A DNA stretch of 6,881 nt from Tardiphaga sp. (GTDB lineage: Bacteria > Pseudomonadota > Alphaproteobacteria > Rhizobiales > Xanthobacteraceae), in the NCBI GenBank assembly GCA_028290765.1, contig JAQGJF010000212.1:1-6881 (forward strand), given 5' to 3'. Positions within the stretch are counted from its first letter, which is position 1; each line of letters starts with the position of its first letter. Below are positions 6,262 through 6,881 of the stretch, one piece after another. The translations under genes and the position numbers were made by a program. The notes below the pieces were generated by a model that saw nothing but the letters and a program-made list of their open reading frames with translations, did no database searches and had not been told where the DNA came from.

Positions 6262-6881
6262 ATGCGGTCGATCGGTCAGGCCCTGCGCGAACAGGGCGGA
6301 GTCGGACCGGGCTTCGATGCCCTTCGCCTCGTCCTGGCGTTTTCGGTCCTGTTCATCCATTGCTCATTATGGCGGAACGCCGGTCCGGATCTCGATCTGC
6401 TTCCGCTGTTTCCGTCGCTGCCGCTACCGGCATGGGCGTTTACGACCGCGATCGTTCCGCTGTTTTTCGCGTTGAGCGGGTTTCTGGTTGCGGGCAGCGC
6501 GGAGAATCTGTCGCTGCGCGACTTCATCGCCAATCGCGCGCTTCGCATCGTTCCCGCGCTTGCCGTGGAAATTGTCCTGTGCGCGCTGCTGCTCGGGCCC
6601 CTCGTCACGGCTGTCCCACTTTCGACCTACTTCACCGACGTTCAGTTTTATCGCTATTTTCTCAATGCGTTCGGCTGGATCCAGTATGAACTTCCCGGCG
6701 TCTTCAAAAGCAATCCGTACAGCGATTATGTTAACGGGTCGCTCTGGACCGTGCCACATGAGATCAGCGTCTACATCGTGCTGGCCATCAGCATCTGGCT
6801 GGGCGTCTTCCAGCGACGCGGCCTTCTGCTTTGCGGGGTGGTCCTGCTGTTTGCCATTGCGATCGCAACGGACGCCGCCAA
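6262..6881 (+). CDS. Acyltransferase family 3 membrane protein, partial (5' end)
   Basis: The first 206 residues of an integral membrane O-acyltransferase of the acyltransferase 3 (OafA/YrhL) family; the gene leaves the window without a stop. Family members transfer acetyl or other acyl groups to sugars of lipopolysaccharide, exopolysaccharide, Nod factors or antibiotics. Visible are FDALRLVLAFSVLFIH (18-33) with the conserved His33, the NRALRIVPAL motif (91-100) and GSLWTVPHEISVY (159-171), the counterpart of the common LWSLxxE motif. Hydrophobic segments lie at about 19-36, 57-78, 98-118, 167-183 and 187-203. The start is supported by TGGAG at 6251-6255 with 6 bases of spacing to ATG. It is transcribed divergently from the aminoacyl-carrier operon, so shared regulation is possible but not shown. 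Its substrate cannot be told from this fragment. Confidence 0.9.
   Translation, partial: MRSIGQALREQGGVGPGFDALRLVLAFSVLFIHCSLWRNAGPDLDLLPLFPSLPLPAWAFTTAIVPLFFALSGFLVAGSAENLSLRDFIANRALRIVPALAVEIVLCALLLGPLVTAVPLSTYFTDVQFYRYFLNAFGWIQYELPGVFKSNPYSDYVNGSLWTVPHEISVYIVLAISIWLGVFQRRGLLLCGVVLLFAIAIATDAA

Noticed and set aside
6222..6689. 155-codon plus-strand frame overlapping the acyltransferase
   Set aside because: Different frame from the acyltransferase, which has membrane segments and family motifs; this one is Arg/Ser-rich without domain features.

Overview
The window is GC-rich, with alphaproteobacterial-style codon use. Its gene content resembles the aminoacyl-carrier-protein loci known from Bradyrhizobium and Agrobacterium, so a member of the Hyphomicrobiales close to Bradyrhizobium is the most likely source. 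This is a judgement from protein family and composition, not from a database match.

Layout. Nearly everything from 117 to 5986 is one tightly packed minus-strand operon of five genes, with gaps of only 2, 4, 3 and 8 bases. In transcription order they are: an 81-residue carrier protein (5986 to 5741); an acyl-CoA dehydrogenase-fold flavoprotein (5738 to 4530); an amino acid:[carrier-protein] ligase, which is a truncated class II seryl-tRNA synthetase-like enzyme (4525 to 3596); a DUF1839 protein (3592 to 2600); and a glycoside hydrolase family 2 enzyme of the beta-mannosidase type (2591 to 117). A 275-base divergent region (5987-6261) carries an 8-base inverted repeat overlying three helically phased TTGCG-like repeats, plus an AT-rich palindrome. 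On its other side a plus-strand acyltransferase family 3 membrane protein starts at 6262 and runs off the window. Positions 1-116, downstream of the operon, hold nothing recognisable.

How the genes may work together. The ligase and carrier protein match a known system in which a small amino acid is adenylated and transferred to the phosphopantetheine arm of a carrier protein. To my knowledge the destination of that amino acid has not been established. I propose that this operon encodes the rest of the pathway. The flavoprotein lacks the usual dehydrogenase base and may oxidise or hydroxylate the tethered amino acid. The DUF1839 protein has a Cys/His/Asn layout resembling papain/C39-like enzymes and the butirosin acyltransferase BtrH, so it could pass the aminoacyl group to an acceptor. 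The GH2 enzyme has an altered active-site motif (Ser-Glu instead of Asn-Glu) and suggests that the acceptor or product contains a sugar. The ligase/carrier assignment is strong; the transferase and sugar ideas are inference.
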